A stretch of 48,488 nt of DNA from the NCBI GenBank assembly GCA_016937795.1, contig JAFGVV010000068.1, forward strand, positions 1-48,488, given 5' to 3'. This document shows, piece by piece, positions 27,222 through 36,849 of this stretch; the stretch's first letter is position 1; each line of letters starts with the position of its first letter. Made by a program: the position numbers and the translations under genes. This stretch comes from Paludibacteraceae bacterium. GTDB taxonomy: Bacteria > Bacteroidota > Bacteroidia > Bacteroidales > Paludibacteraceae. The notes below the pieces were generated by a model, which was not told the DNA's origin, ran no database searches, and saw only the letters and a list, made by a program, of their open reading frames with translations.

Positions 27222-28556
27222 TTATTCTTCTCTAATGGCTTCAATAGGCTTAATATTCAATGCTCTGTTGGCTGGCAGAAAACCTGCAAAAGCACCAATC
27301 AAAACCAATATAAAGAGTGCTCCAATAGCTACTCCGAAACTGATTTGCGGATCCTTGAAAAACTGATCGCCAGAGCTCAATGCAATACCAACTACATGTA
27401 ACAGTCCTACGCCTAATAATATCCCGGCAATTCCGGCCAGCAATGTAAGCACAATGCTTTCGCTGAGTATTTGTCCAATTATGTTTTGAGGCGTAGCTCC
27501 CAAAGCTCTGCGAATGCCAATTTCCTTTGTTCGTTCGCGTACTGTTACGAGCATAATATTGCTCACTCCTATTCCACCAGCCAACAATGTTCCCAAACCA
27601 ACTATCCATATTAACGATGCAATTCCAATTCCCAAATACAGAAACATGGTGAACTGATCTTCGATATTCATTCCTCCCACAGCAGTTTTGTCGTCGGGCG
27701 AAATGCTGTGTCTGCTTTTCAAAACCGCTTTTATTTTATCTTCAATCACTTTTACTTTTACTCCGGGTATAGCTGTTACTGCAATAAAATGAACCACATT
27801 ACCCTGATTAAATGCCTGTTGCATAGTAGTAAAAGGCAAAACTACAGTTTCCTGTGCATCACCACCTATGTTTACATCCGAAGTATGCCGTACTACACCA
27901 ATTACCTGAAAATAAATGCCATTCACCTGAATGTTTTTTCCTAAAGGGTTTTCATCCCCTGGAAAAAGAACTTCGAAAACTCTTTCGCCAATGACGCAAA
28001 CTTTTCTTTTTTCAGCTATGTCAATATCATTAATGTAGCGACCATAAATCATTTTACTTTCATCAATCAGATTGTATGAAGGATAATTTCCCTTCATTAA
28101 GAAAGTTCCTGATTTATCACTTCGTATCACATTGTTGTTTTCTCCACCACCAAAAAGTACAGGAGCAATATATTGAATTTCAGGAACATTTCTTAGAAGC
28201 ACATCAATGTCTTCGTTAAGGATATTCCAATTGCGACCTTTTTTAAGACCTTTGTAAGGTTCCGAAGTTTGCTCAGACCATATAAAGCATGAATTGGTTG
28301 CAAAACCTTCAATTTCAGAACTAATACCCTTTTCGAGCGCCACTCCTGCTCCAACCATTACCACAAGCATAAACATGCCCCAGAAAACGCCAAAAGCAGT
28401 CATTATACTTCGCGATTTATTATGCGTAATGGTAAACCATATTTCCTGCCAGCGATCGGGGTCAAAAAAGATGCGTAGCCAGCTAAAGCTGATTTTCAAA
28501 GTGTTATTGTTTTTATGTTGCGATGGGTTGTCCATTTGTTTATTCAAAATATGCAA
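27222..28556 (-). CDS. MacB/FtsX-type ABC permease, second copy
   Basis: The architecture is an N-terminal helix, a large periplasmic MacB_PCD domain (about 70-290), then three C-terminal helices. The cytoplasmic coupling motif VRERTKEIGIRRALGATPQNI and terminal FLPANRALNIKPIEAIREE define the FtsX family. At 444 residues it has an extra N-terminal cytoplasmic stretch of about 40 residues compared with its upstream paralogue. It lacks an ATPase domain and must use the separate ATPase encoded at 30144. Two non-identical permeases in tandem suggest a heterodimer. Confidence 0.92.
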   Translation of the reverse strand: MHILNKQMDNPSQHKNNNTLKISFSWLRIFFDPDRWQEIWFTITHNKSRSIMTAFGVFWGMFMLVVMVGAGVALEKGISSEIEGFATNSCFIWSEQTSEPYKGLKKGRNWNILNEDIDVLLRNVPEIQYIAPVLFGGGENNNVIRSDKSGTFLMKGNYPSYNLIDESKMIYGRYINDIDIAEKRKVCVIGERVFEVLFPGDENPLGKNIQVNGIYFQVIGVVRHTSDVNIGGDAQETVVLPFTTMQQAFNQGNVVHFIAVTAIPGVKVKVIEDKIKAVLKSRHSISPDDKTAVGGMNIEDQFTMFLYLGIGIASLIWIVGLGTLLAGGIGVSNIMLVTVRERTKEIGIRRALGATPQNIIGQILSESIVLTLLAGIAGILLGVGLLHVVGIALSSGDQFFKDPQISFGVAIGALFILVLIGAFAGFLPANRALNIKPIEAIREE

Positions 28557-28571
28557 TTTAAATGCTTATCA

Positions 28572-29816
28572 TTATTCCCTCATTGCTTCTATAGGTTTAA
28601 TTCTTACAGCTCTTCGCGCAGGCATATATCCGGCAAATACACCAGCCAAAATAAGAATTGCAGTGGAAATATACACGTATGAAAGTTGCACCGAAGGATC
28701 CTTAAAAACGGACATTCCGGTTTCACTTTGAGCAGCCGATTGTTGTAAAATAACATTCACAATTTCTATAAGGCCTACGCCCAATATCATACCTATATAA
28801 CCAAAAACTGTAGTTATTAAAATGGATTCAATAATTATCGAAAGCAAAATTGATGCAGGAGGTGCACCAATAGCTTTACGAATGCCAATTTCGCGAGTGC
28901 GTTCACGTACCGACACCAACATAATATTGCTTACACCCACAATTCCGGCAATAAGTGTAAATATGCCAATAATGCTCACAAAAATGGTTATACCTCCAAA
29001 TATTCTCATGGTTTTTAAATAATTTTCTTGCGAATTCCTCAGCCACAGCGCCTGAGTGTCTTTGGCATCGAAATACATGCTTTTCGACATAGTTTCTTTC
29101 AATTTATCGTTGAAAACCTCGTTTTCTGCTAATGTTTCCATGCCGTTTACAGTCATAGCAATGTTATAAAACTTTTTATCGGGATTAAATATTGCCTGTG
29201 CAGTAGTAAATGGAATATAAGCATTTCCTCCGCCCCATCGTTCCTTTTTGGTGTTAACGCCTACTACTTTAAATATTATTTTACCCACTTGCACATATTT
29301 TCCTATGGCTGATTCTTTTCGAAAAAGCGTCTCTTCTATTTTTTTATCGAGTACAATTACTTTGTTTTTATTCTCTAAATCGAGTTGATTAATAAAACGA
29401 CCATTTCCAGCTTCGAATTTCAAATTGAAAATGTCGTTATAAACTGGTTCCACGCCTTTTATACTGAAATTTCCATATTCATCTTTATAGGTTATAATCA
29501 GGTTGTTATCAATAACTCCCGATTCACCTTCTGTACCATCCAGATTTTCTTTTACAGCTAAAATTTGTTTATCGCTAAAACTTAACGAACGCCCACTTTT
29601 TAAACCTTTGTAAGGCATCGAAGTACGTCCGGGCCACATTTGCACCATATTTGTGGCACGATCGCTAAAATTTGAAGTGACTCCGTTTTGCAGACCATTT
29701 CCGGCAGCAAGCAACACAATTAGAATAAAAATTCCCCACGACACCGACAAGCCTGTGAGTATTGTGCGGAGTTTATTGTGTTTCAAACTGGCGAATATTT
29801 CCTGAAGAACATTCAT
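28572..29816 (-). CDS. MacB/FtsX-type ABC permease, first copy
   Basis: A 414-residue protein with the same layout as the downstream gene: helix one (TILTGLSVSWGIFILIVLLA), periplasmic domain, then three helices with VRERTREIGIRKAIGAPPASI and YMPARRAVRIKPIEAMRE. MacB-type pumps act from the periplasmic side, driving substrates such as peptides, macrolides or lipoproteins through a TolC duct. Which of these applies here cannot be told. The gene ends 15 bases before its paralogue starts, consistent with translational coupling. Confidence 0.92.
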   Translation of the reverse strand: MNVLQEIFASLKHNKLRTILTGLSVSWGIFILIVLLAAGNGLQNGVTSNFSDRATNMVQMWPGRTSMPYKGLKSGRSLSFSDKQILAVKENLDGTEGESGVIDNNLIITYKDEYGNFSIKGVEPVYNDIFNLKFEAGNGRFINQLDLENKNKVIVLDKKIEETLFRKESAIGKYVQVGKIIFKVVGVNTKKERWGGGNAYIPFTTAQAIFNPDKKFYNIAMTVNGMETLAENEVFNDKLKETMSKSMYFDAKDTQALWLRNSQENYLKTMRIFGGITIFVSIIGIFTLIAGIVGVSNIMLVSVRERTREIGIRKAIGAPPASILLSIIIESILITTVFGYIGMILGVGLIEIVNVILQQSAAQSETGMSVFKDPSVQLSYVYISTAILILAGVFAGYMPARRAVRIKPIEAMRE

Positions 29817-29883
29817 ACTGGTTTATATTATTGCAATGGTTTCGATTTTAATTGATTTTCTGTAATAGTTATGTATCCTTGAA

Positions 29884-30090
29884 TCAATAAGTTCTGATTT
29901 TTTTGGATGGAGCAATGAAAAAATAAACAATTGCACCAAATGGTATAAATATTACAATTAAAGCCATAAGCAGTGCATCATTTCCCTCAAATTTACTTCT
30001 CAAAATATCAATAATAGCGATTACCGGTAGCAAAAGAACAAAAATAAATATCACCGGAATTAAAATAAATAATAACATTGTACTTAACAT
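29884..30090 (-). CDS. Small PLDc_N-domain membrane protein
   Basis: A 68-residue protein with two hydrophobic helices and the short connecting pattern AIIDILRSKFEGNDALLMALIVIF, then PFGAIVYFFI and a basic tail, typical of the PLDc_N domain found alone or before phospholipase-D-like domains. It is encoded within the export operon between the ATPase and the first permease, with 53- and 67-base gaps. No catalytic residues are present. An accessory or membrane-anchoring role is a guess from position. Confidence 0.8.
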   Translation of the reverse strand: MLSTMLLFILIPVIFIFVLLLPVIAIIDILRSKFEGNDALLMALIVIFIPFGAIVYFFIAPSKKIRTY

Positions 30091-30143
30091 ATCTATTAAT
30101 TTTTAAAGGTTATCTTTCTGTTTATTTGAATATTGCAAGTTTT

Positions 30144-30818
30144 CTATCGTTGTTCTTCATTCTCAATTAATCCATCTTTAATATGAATTATTCGACGTGT
30201 TTCTTCGGCCACCGAACGTTCGTGGGTCACAATGATCGAAGTAAGTCCGTTACTGTTCAATTCTCTCAACACTTTCATTACTTCAACTGATGTCACACTG
30301 TCTAATGCACCTGTAGGTTCGTCGGCCAAAAGAATTTTTGGTTGCGAAATAATGGCTCTTGCAATGGCCACACGTTGCTTTTGACCACCAGACATTTCGC
30401 TGGGTAAATGATGTGCCCATTCTTTAAGTCCCATTTGGTCGAGATATTCCATTGCAATAATATTGCGACGCTTACGACTTACATTTTTATAATATAATGG
30501 CAAAGCCACATTTTCGAGGGCATTTTTAAAATTTATAAGGTTAAACGACTGAAATACAAACCCTATCATCTCATTACGATAAGCAGCAGCCTGTTTTTCG
30601 CTCAAATTTTTAATAAGCTTCCCGTTCAGAAAATAATTTCCCTCATCATAATTATCCAGTATCCCGATAATATTCAGCAAAGTAGATTTTCCGGATCCCG
30701 AAGCACCCATAATCGATACATATTCTCCTTCTGAAATACTCAGATCGATACCCTTTAATACATGCAGTGAAGTGGCTTCGGTGAAATATGTTTTATGAAC
30801 GTTTTCAATTTTTATCAT
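30144..30818 (-). CDS. ABC transporter ATP-binding protein (MacB/LolD type)
   Basis: A 224-residue ATPase with Walker A GASGSGKST (38-46), Q-loop FVFQSFNL (87-94), signature MSGGQKQR (142-149), Walker B ILLADEPTG (162-170) and switch His in IVTHERS. The LolD/MacB hallmark SLHVLKGIDLSISEGEYVSIMG is present. It is the first gene of the six-gene export operon (ATPase, PLDc_N protein, two permeases, adaptor, TolC-like) and would power both permeases. Confidence 0.94.
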   Translation of the reverse strand: MIKIENVHKTYFTEATSLHVLKGIDLSISEGEYVSIMGASGSGKSTLLNIIGILDNYDEGNYFLNGKLIKNLSEKQAAAYRNEMIGFVFQSFNLINFKNALENVALPLYYKNVSRKRRNIIAMEYLDQMGLKEWAHHLPSEMSGGQKQRVAIARAIISQPKILLADEPTGALDSVTSVEVMKVLRELNSNGLTSIIVTHERSVAEETRRIIHIKDGLIENEEQR

Positions 30819-30877
30819 TTCCTTTTGAGAATTTATATAATGCTACTGTTTAACATCTGTTCTTGTTAATTGTGTTG

Positions 30878-30885
30878 CAAATATA
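30878..30885 (-). promoter_or_regulatory. Export operon promoter -7 element
   Basis: The minus strand reads TATATTTG, 60 bases upstream of the ATPase start codon. An ATTG 20 bases further upstream lies inside the adjacent palindrome. Confidence 0.6.
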
Positions 30886-30897
30886 TGAGTTTACAAA

Positions 30898-30918
30898 GTA
30901 CTATGCAATACATAGTAC
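30898..30918. promoter_or_regulatory. Operator-like palindrome at the export operon promoter
   Basis: Perfect 8-bp arms GTACTATG and CATAGTAC separated by CAATA, covering the -33 region of the operon promoter. Its size and symmetry suit a dimeric repressor of the winged-helix type, and the PadR protein encoded downstream is the obvious candidate. The assignment is inference. Confidence 0.55.
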
Positions 30919-31125
30919 CATATAAATTTTCGAAATATCAATTTTTTTTTTATGAAGTTCACTATATCAGCGAATTAGATATTTGTGATAAACTAAATTT
31001 TAAATATATATAACATTTAATCGTTAGTTTATATTTAAAAACAATGAACAACTTTCACATATCCTCTGTTATAGAAATAAATTAAAGTCAAAAAACACAT
31101 ACTAACTAAAAGAAAAACATAGATT

Positions 31126-31320
31126 ATGGCAATAGCAAAAGTTTGGGTAGAAGAAGATTGTATAGCATGCGGTGTTTGTGAGGATCTTTGCCCGCAGGTA
31201 TTTTTCGTCGAAGACATGTCGAATGTAAAAGAAGGTGTTGATTTTTCGCAATATGTGGATCAGATTCATGAAGCTGCTGCAAGTTGTCCTGTAGAAGTGA
31301 TCAAGTTCAGTGAAGAATAA
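31126..31320 (+). CDS. Ferredoxin, single [4Fe-4S] cluster type
   Basis: A 64-residue acidic electron carrier. Cys12, Cys15 and Cys18 (CxxCxxC) together with Cys54 before Pro provide the four cluster ligands of the monocluster Desulfovibrio/Thermotoga class. Cys22 in the CP motif is an additional Cys, as found in relatives that keep a remnant of the second site. The sequence between 25 and 50 is too divergent for a second cluster. It is monocistronic with a clean terminator. Small ferredoxins of this kind fit an anaerobic lifestyle. Redox partners are not encoded nearby. Confidence 0.93.
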   Translation: MAIAKVWVEEDCIACGVCEDLCPQVFFVEDMSNVKEGVDFSQYVDQIHEAAASCPVEVIKFSEE

Positions 31321-31347
31321 AACATTTTATAAATTCATTATGTAATC

Positions 31348-31374
31348 AAATGCCGGTTTATCCGGCATTTTTTT
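31348..31374 (+). terminator. Terminator after ferredoxin
   Basis: AAATGCCGG (31348-31356) pairs perfectly with CCGGCATTT (31362-31370) on a 5-base loop, followed by TTTT. Confidence 0.92.
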
Positions 31375-31440
31375 GTTATAGAATTTACCTCCCTTTTGAT
31401 ATTTAGTGTGTAAAACAGGTTAATTAAGCATATTATTTTC

Positions 31441-31448
31441 TATCTTTG
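31441..31448 (+). promoter_or_regulatory. rnpB promoter -7 element
   Basis: TATCTTTG lies 10 bases before the first base of the RNase P RNA P1 helix, placing the start site at or near the mature 5' end. No TTTG is seen at -33. Confidence 0.65.
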
Positions 31449-31457
31449 CAACTTAAT

Positions 31458-31849
31458 AGCAGGTCGGTTTGTCGCTCTGTTGCAAAACAGGGAGGAAAGT
31501 CCGGGCAACGCAGAGCACCATATTTCCTAACGGGAAGCAGTCCGCAAGGGTTGAGTAACGTAACAGAAAATAACCGTTTCGGTCCACATTTTTCATAATT
31601 GTTTCTTTATTGAAACAATTGAAAAATGCGAAATAAGGGTGAAAAGGTGAGGTAAGAGCTCACCGGTACTTTTGGTAACAAAGGTAGCCGTACGTCTTAT
31701 GGGTTGCAAGATCATGTATACCGGCGCATGTAGGATGGCTCGTCCGATGCCGGGGGGTAGATTGCTGGAGGCACAAGGTGACTTGTGCCCAAGATAAATG
31801 ACAAACACTTTGCGTAAGCGAAGCACAGAACCCGGCTTACAGACCTGCT
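31458..31849 (+). ncRNA. rnpB: RNase P RNA
   Basis: The catalytic RNA that matures tRNA 5' ends. AGCAGGTC (31458-31465) pairs with GACCTGCT (31842-31849) to form P1. The universally conserved core segments are present in order: GAGGAAAGTCCGGGC near 31491-31505, the AGCAGTCCGCAAGGGT region, GGTGAGGTAAGAGCTCACC (P10/P11 side), AGATAAATGAC and ACAGAACCCGGCTTACAG before P1 closes. The length of about 392 nt fits a type A bacterial RNA. A T-rich tract after 31849 probably ends transcription. Exact ends are inferred from P1. Confidence 0.96.
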
Positions 31850-31892
31850 GTTTTTTCTCTTCTTTTTTTGAATTTTTTCTTCAAAATGATTT

Positions 31893-33200
31893 ATGACTAA
31901 GCTGATAAACTTTTTCAGAGGCATTTATACATTCATCAGATACGATATCTGGCGAATTACTGAGTTTGAACTCTCGCGTACCCGAATATTTCTTTATCGA
32001 TTAGTGAAAATCATAATTTTGGCTACACGTGGCTTTATCAATGAACGTCTGAATGTAAAAGCTTCGGCCCTCACCTACTCTATTTTATTTGCTGTTGTCC
32101 CCATGTTTGCACTGATTATTGCCATCGGGCGGGGATTTGGCGTGGAGGGACTTATTCAGAAGGCTTTGCAAGAGTCGTTTGTAGCACAGGCTGATATGCT
32201 CCCCACTGTAATGGGGATGGTAAGCCGATATCTCGAAACTACTCAGGGCGGACTTTTTATAGGTATAGGTTTGGCAATTCTGATTATTTCGGTTATGAAT
32301 TTTTTTATGCAGGTTGAAATGGCTTTCAACAGTATCTGGCAGGTAAAAAAAGCCCGTTCGGTTGTAAATCAGTTCACAATGTATTTTTCGGCCATGCTTA
32401 TTATTCCAATTCTCATTGTGTTATCGTCGGGTATTTCAATATATCTATCAACAGAATTGTCGAAAACAATGATATATAATTTGATAAGTCCGCTACTCAG
32501 ATTCGGAGTTAAATTTGCTCCTTACCTGCTAAACTGGATTATTTTCACAATGCTCTATCTTATTATTCCGAATACTAAAGTCCGTTTTGTAAATGCATTG
32601 ATTGCAGGAGTGATTGCAGGTACAGCATTTCAGTTGTTTCAGGCATTATATATTAATGGTCAGGTTTACCTTTCGCGTTACAATGTGGTATATGGTAGTT
32701 TTGCAGCTATTCCCTTGCTATTATTATGGTTGCAAATATCCTGTTTAATTGTGCTTTTGGGAGCCGAAATCTCATATGCGTCACAAAATATTCAAAACTT
32801 CGATTATGAAATTGATTCAAGAAACATTAGCCGGAAATACAAAAACTTTCTCACATTATTTATTGTACATCTTATTGTAAAACAATTCGAAGCACAAAAG
32901 CCCCCATTATCACCGTACCAGATAGCTGCGAATTATCATTTACCCATCAGATTAGTAAATCAGATTTTGTCGGAATTAGTGGATGTAAATATTCTTATAG
33001 AGGTGTTTTGCGAAAGCAAACGCAATAAAACCTTTCAACCGGCAATGGATATAAATCAATTAACCATTAGTGTTTTATATGAAAAGTTGGAAAACTTTGG
33101 TTCCGACGACTTCCTGTTGAACAAAAATCCTGACCTTGACGATTTTAGAGATAAAATATCGGCAATCAATGACAATAACAGATTAATCAGACAAATTTAA
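31893..33200 (+). CDS. YihY/BrkB-family membrane protein
   Basis: A 435-residue protein with six hydrophobic helices (about 45-300) and the family core RLNVKASALTYSILFAVVPMFALIIAIGRGFGVEG, then FFMQVEMAFNSIWQVKKARSVVNQF, FAPYLLNWIIFTMLYLIIPNTKVRFVNALIAG and YGSFAAIPLLLLWLQISCLIVLLGAEISYA. A soluble C-terminal domain of about 130 residues follows, probably winged-helix-like (SPYQIAANYHLPIRLVNQILSELVDVNIL). The older name RNase BN for this family is a misassignment, and its function is unknown. Transcription may begin at rnpB or within its 3' flank, since only 43 bases separate them. Confidence 0.88.
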   Translation: MTKLINFFRGIYTFIRYDIWRITEFELSRTRIFLYRLVKIIILATRGFINERLNVKASALTYSILFAVVPMFALIIAIGRGFGVEGLIQKALQESFVAQADMLPTVMGMVSRYLETTQGGLFIGIGLAILIISVMNFFMQVEMAFNSIWQVKKARSVVNQFTMYFSAMLIIPILIVLSSGISIYLSTELSKTMIYNLISPLLRFGVKFAPYLLNWIIFTMLYLIIPNTKVRFVNALIAGVIAGTAFQLFQALYINGQVYLSRYNVVYGSFAAIPLLLLWLQISCLIVLLGAEISYASQNIQNFDYEIDSRNISRKYKNFLTLFIVHLIVKQFEAQKPPLSPYQIAANYHLPIRLVNQILSELVDVNILIEVFCESKRNKTFQPAMDINQLTISVLYEKLENFGSDDFLLNKNPDLDDFRDKISAINDNNRLIRQI

Positions 33201-33213
33201 CTTAATATTATTG

Positions 33214-33270
33214 GTGTCATTTATTTTGGCTGACACAAACGCTTCGAATTTATTTACGGAGCGTTTTTTG
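33214..33270 (+). terminator. Tandem hairpins ending the YihY gene
   Basis: A first hairpin GTGTCA (33214-33219)/TGACAC (33231-33236) is followed by AACGCTTCG (33238-33246) paired with CGGAGCGTT (33257-33265) around AATTTATTTA, then TTTTG. The second hairpin is nearly identical to the fabG terminator. Confidence 0.88.
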
Positions 33271-33329
33271 AGTTATATACAGTCACTTAAATATCCTTAT
33301 CAAAACATTTATTTACTATTAAAAAATAC

Positions 33330-33337
33330 TATCTTTG
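33330..33337 (+). promoter_or_regulatory. secA promoter -7 element
   Basis: TATCTTTG lies 94 bases before the secA ATG. A hairpin TGTCAG (33336-33341)/CTGACA (33359-33364) lies at the very beginning of the predicted transcript. Confidence 0.55.
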
Positions 33338-33431
33338 TCAGTCTTTTGATAAATATTGCTGACAAAAGAAGTAATATCATGACAAGAAATAATCACATTT
33401 GAATAATAAACAATATAACTTTATATAAATC

Positions 33432-36400
33432 ATGGGATTTAACGACATTCTAAAGAAACTATTAGGAAATAAAGCACAACGCGACCTTAAAGAAATTGAG
33501 CCCTGGGTTGAGAAAATAAAACTGGCTTACAAAACTATCAAAACGCTCAGCCACGATGAATTACGTAACCATACGGAAGTACTTCAGCAAAAAATCCGCG
33601 ATTATGTGGCACCAGAAAAAAGCCGCATAATAGAATTAAGAGAATCAATCGAAGCAACTGAGATAAATCTACGCGAAAAAATATATTCTGAAATTGATAA
33701 ACTCGAAAAAGAAATTACTGACAAATACGAACAAGTACTCGAAGAAATTCTTCCCGAAGCTTTTGCCATTGTAAAAGACACAGCACGCCGTCTGAACGAA
33801 AACAGCGAAATTGTGGTTACAGCCAATCAGTTCGACCGTGATTTAGCCGCAAAACACGATTTTGTGTTTATCGAAGGTGATAAAGCGCATTACAAAAACG
33901 AATGGACAGCTGGTGGTAGCTTAATGAAATGGGAAATGGTGCACTATGATGTGCAGCTTTTTGGTGGTGTGGTATTGCATAAAGGTAAAATTGCCGAAAT
34001 GGCAACTGGCGAAGGAAAGACACTTGTGGCAACTCTCCCTGTTTTTCTGAATGCTCTTACTCACAATGGCGTACATGTGGTAACAGTAAATGATTATCTG
34101 TCGAAACGTGACTCAGAATGGATGGGACCTCTTTATATGTTCCATGGTTTAAGTGTAGATTGTATCGATAAACACCGCCCCAACTCAGACGAACGTCGTC
34201 AGGCTTATTTGGCCGATATCACTTTCGGTACAAATAACGAATTTGGATTCGACTATTTGCGTGATAATATGGCTACCAGCCCGGCAGACCTTGTGCAACG
34301 CAAACACAATTATGCCATAGTGGATGAGGTTGACTCGGTTTTAATTGATGATGCACGTACTCCGCTCATTATTTCAGGACCAGTACCCAAAGGCGACGAT
34401 CAACTTTTCGAAGATTTACGTCCTAAAGTTGAAAAATTGGTAAATACCCAAAAGACACTGGCTACAAAATATCTTGCTGATGCACGTAACCTCATGAAAT
34501 CGGAGGATAAGAAGCAGCAGGAAGAAGGTGCTTTGGCATTGTTCCGCTCGTACAAAGGCATGCCTAACAACAAACCTTTGATTAAATTCCTCAGCGAGCC
34601 CGGCATAAAAGCACAGTTACTTAAAACTGAAGAATTTTACATGCAGGAAAACAACCGCAATATGCACATTGCCACCGATCCGCTGTATTTCGTCATCGAA
34701 GAAAAAAACAAATCAATTGAACTTACCGACAAAGGTATCGACCTTATTACCGACAATAGTGAAGATCCGCTTTTCTTCGTTTTACCTGATGTGGGAAGCG
34801 AAATTGCTGAACTTGAAAAAGATAAATCGCTGACTCCTGAGGATCGTCAGAATAAAAAAGACGAACTTAATCAGAATTACGCCATTAAATCGGAACGTGT
34901 ACACACTATTAATCAGTTGCTCAAAGCTTATACAGTATTCGAAAAAGATGTAGAATATGTGGTAATTGACAATAAGGTGAAAATCGTGGATGAGCAAACA
35001 GGCCGTATCATGGAAGGTCGTCGCTATTCCGATGGTTTACATCAGGCTATCGAAGCCAAAGAGCGTGTAACTGTTGAAGCTGCCACACAGACATTTGCCA
35101 CTATTACACTTCAGAATTATTTCCGTATGTACCACAAACTTTCGGGTATGACAGGTACAGCCGAAACCGAAGCCGGTGAGCTTTGGGATATCTATAAACT
35201 CGATGTAGTGGTTATTCCAACCAACCGACCCATTTCGCGAAAAGACATGGAAGACCGCGTTTATAAAACAAAACGTGAGAAATATATTGCTGTAATCGAG
35301 GAAATTGATGCGCTGGTAGCTGCTGGTCGCCCCGTTTTGGTGGGTACAACATCGGTTGAAATTTCCGAATTGCTTAGCCGAATGCTTACCGGGCGTAAGA
35401 TTAAGCATAACGTGCTGAATGCTAAGTTACATCAACGCGAAGCCGATATTGTGGCCGAAGCAGGACGCACAGGAACTGTGACTATTGCTACCAATATGGC
35501 CGGTCGTGGTACTGACATTAAGCTTTCGCAGGAAGTGAAAGCTGCTGGTGGTTTGGCCATTATCGGTACCGAACGTCACGAAAGCCGTCGTGTTGACCGT
35601 CAGTTACGTGGGCGTGCAGGTCGTCAGGGCGATCCTGGATCGTCGGTATTTTATGTATCACTCGAGGACGATTTGATGCGTCTTTTCGGTTCGGAACGTA
35701 TTACCGGACTGATGGACAAACTCGGATTCGAAGAGGGCGAAATGATTGAACACTCGATGATTTCAAAATCGATTGAACGTGCACAGAAAAAAGTAGAAGA
35801 AAATAATTTTGGTATTCGTAAACGCTTGCTCGAGTACGACGACGTAATGAATTCGCAGCGCGAAGTGATTTACAGTAAACGCCGTCATGCGCTTATGGGC
35901 GAACGTATTGGTGTGGATATCACCAATATGATCTACGATGTTTCGGAATCTGTTGTTGAGATTGCTAAAGGCGGTGCCGATTATGAGCTTCTGAACGAAG
36001 AGTTGCTGAAAGTTTTTGCTATGGATGCACCTTTCGATCAGGAAACATTCAGTTCGACACGTGCAAATGATTTGTCGCATAAAGTTGCCGAAGCAGCCAT
36101 TGCCACTTTTAAACGTAAGATGGATAAACTTGCAATGGTAGCATATCCTGTCATTAAACAGGTTTATGAAACTAAAGGACAACAATACGAAAACATTTTG
36201 GTTCCTGTAACCGATGGAAAGCGGGTTTTTAATGTAACTGCTCACTTAGAAAATGCATATAAGAACGAAGCCCGCGAAGTAGTTAACGCTTTCGAAAAAC
36301 AAACATTACTGTATGTGATTGATGATGAGTGGAAAGAACACCTTCGTCAACTCGATGAATTGCGTAATTCGGTTCAGAATGCGAGCTACGAACAAAAAGA

Positions 36401-36749
36401 TCCACTTTTGATTTATAAACTTGAATCGTTCGGACTCTTCAAGGAAATGATTGATGCGATGAACCGTAAAGTGCTTGCTGTTTTAATGCGCGGACAAATT
36501 CCAATGCGCGAGCCTGAGCAGGTACGTGAAGCCCGTCCGGCTCAACGTATGGATTTGAGTCGCTTGCGCACGCAGAAAGATGAAATTGCAAGTCGTAGCA
36601 GTGCAGCACAACAGGACCCCACCAAACAGGATACCCGTGAAGTACAACGCACTGAGCCAATTCGCGTTGAGAAAAAAGTGGGACGTAACGACCTTTGTCC
36701 TTGTGGAAGTGGCAAAAAATTCAAAAACTGTCATGGAGCTAATCAATAA
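33432..36749 (+). CDS. secA: Preprotein translocase ATPase SecA
   Basis: The motor that pushes preproteins through SecYEG. It is 1105 residues, about 200 longer than E. coli SecA. Extra sequence lies in the first nucleotide-binding half (about 40-130 is an added coiled coil rich in E/K/R) and around 330-460. Motifs are [14 protein letters not shown] (Walker A, about 189-202), [17 protein letters not shown] (about 297), [24 protein letters not shown], and the helical scaffold with [16 protein letters not shown]. The C-terminus has a zinc-binding SEC-C motif, [14 protein letters not shown]. It has its own promoter and a 13-bp terminator. Confidence 0.98.
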   Translation: MGFNDILKKLLGNKAQRDLKEIEPWVEKIKLAYKTIKTLSHDELRNHTEVLQQKIRDYVAPEKSRIIELRESIEATEINLREKIYSEIDKLEKEITDKYEQVLEEILPEAFAIVKDTARRLNENSEIVVTANQFDRDLAAKHDFVFIEGDKAHYKNEWTAGGSLMKWEMVHYDVQLFGGVVLHKGKIAEMATGEGKTLVATLPVFLNALTHNGVHVVTVNDYLSKRDSEWMGPLYMFHGLSVDCIDKHRPNSDERRQAYLADITFGTNNEFGFDYLRDNMATSPADLVQRKHNYAIVDEVDSVLIDDARTPLIISGPVPKGDDQLFEDLRPKVEKLVNTQKTLATKYLADARNLMKSEDKKQQEEGALALFRSYKGMPNNKPLIKFLSEPGIKAQLLKTEEFYMQENNRNMHIATDPLYFVIEEKNKSIELTDKGIDLITDNSEDPLFFVLPDVGSEIAELEKDKSLTPEDRQNKKDELNQNYAIKSERVHTINQLLKAYTVFEKDVEYVVIDNKVKIVDEQTGRIMEGRRYSDGLHQAIEAKERVTVEAATQTFATITLQNYFRMYHKLSGMTGTAETEAGELWDIYKLDVVVIPTNRPISRKDMEDRVYKTKREKYIAVIEEIDALVAAGRPVLVGTTSVEISELLSRMLTGRKIKHNVLNAKLHQREADIVAEAGRTGTVTIATNMAGRGTDIKLSQEVKAAGGLAIIGTERHESRRVDRQLRGRAGRQGDPGSSVFYVSLEDDLMRLFGSERITGLMDKLGFEEGEMIEHSMISKSIERAQKKVEENNFGIRKRLLEYDDVMNSQREVIYSKRRHALMGERIGVDITNMIYDVSESVVEIAKGGADYELLNEELLKVFAMDAPFDQETFSSTRANDLSHKVAEAAIATFKRKMDKLAMVAYPVIKQVYETKGQQYENILVPVTDGKRVFNVTAHLENAYKNEAREVVNAFEKQTLLYVIDDEWKEHLRQLDELRNSVQNASYEQKDPLLIYKLESFGLFKEMIDAMNRKVLAVLMRGQIPMREPEQVREARPAQRMDLSRLRTQKDEIASRSSAAQQDPTKQDTREVQRTEPIRVEKKVGRNDLCPCGSGKKFKNCHGANQ

Positions 36750-36775
36750 TACAAACTCCTGACAAAACCGTTTAG

Positions 36776-36809
36776 AAGTGATACTCAGTTAGCTGAGTAT
36801 CACTTTTTG
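36776..36809 (+). terminator. Terminator after secA
   Basis: Perfect 13-bp stem AAGTGATACTCAG (36776-36788)/CTGAGTATCACTT (36793-36805) on a TTAG loop, followed by TTTG. Confidence 0.93.
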
Positions 36810-36849
36810 TCTAAAAAACAGATTACTGAAATTTTAAAACATAAAAATT

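Larger units (their letters stand above)
30819..31125. other. Intergenic region between the export operon and ferredoxin
   Basis: It contains the minus-strand promoter (30878-30885) and operator-like palindrome (30898-30918) described separately. The right half is extremely AT-rich. For the ferredoxin gene only imperfect -7 candidates are visible (GATATTTG at 30978-30985, TATATTTA at 31030-31037), and I do not call either as a promoter. No small coding frame is supported. Confidence 0.5.

Noticed and set aside
28294..28731. 145-codon frame opposite the permease genes
   Set aside because: It spans the junction of two clear minus-strand permease genes and has no promoter or recognisable content.
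31840..31892. Separate promoter for the YihY gene after rnpB
   Set aside because: No TAnnTTTG element is seen in the gap. The gene may be transcribed from upstream, so no feature is called.
33211..33402. 63-codon frame between the YihY gene and secA
   Set aside because: It spans a terminator hairpin pair and the secA promoter, starts with an unremarkable ATG and has no recognisable sequence.
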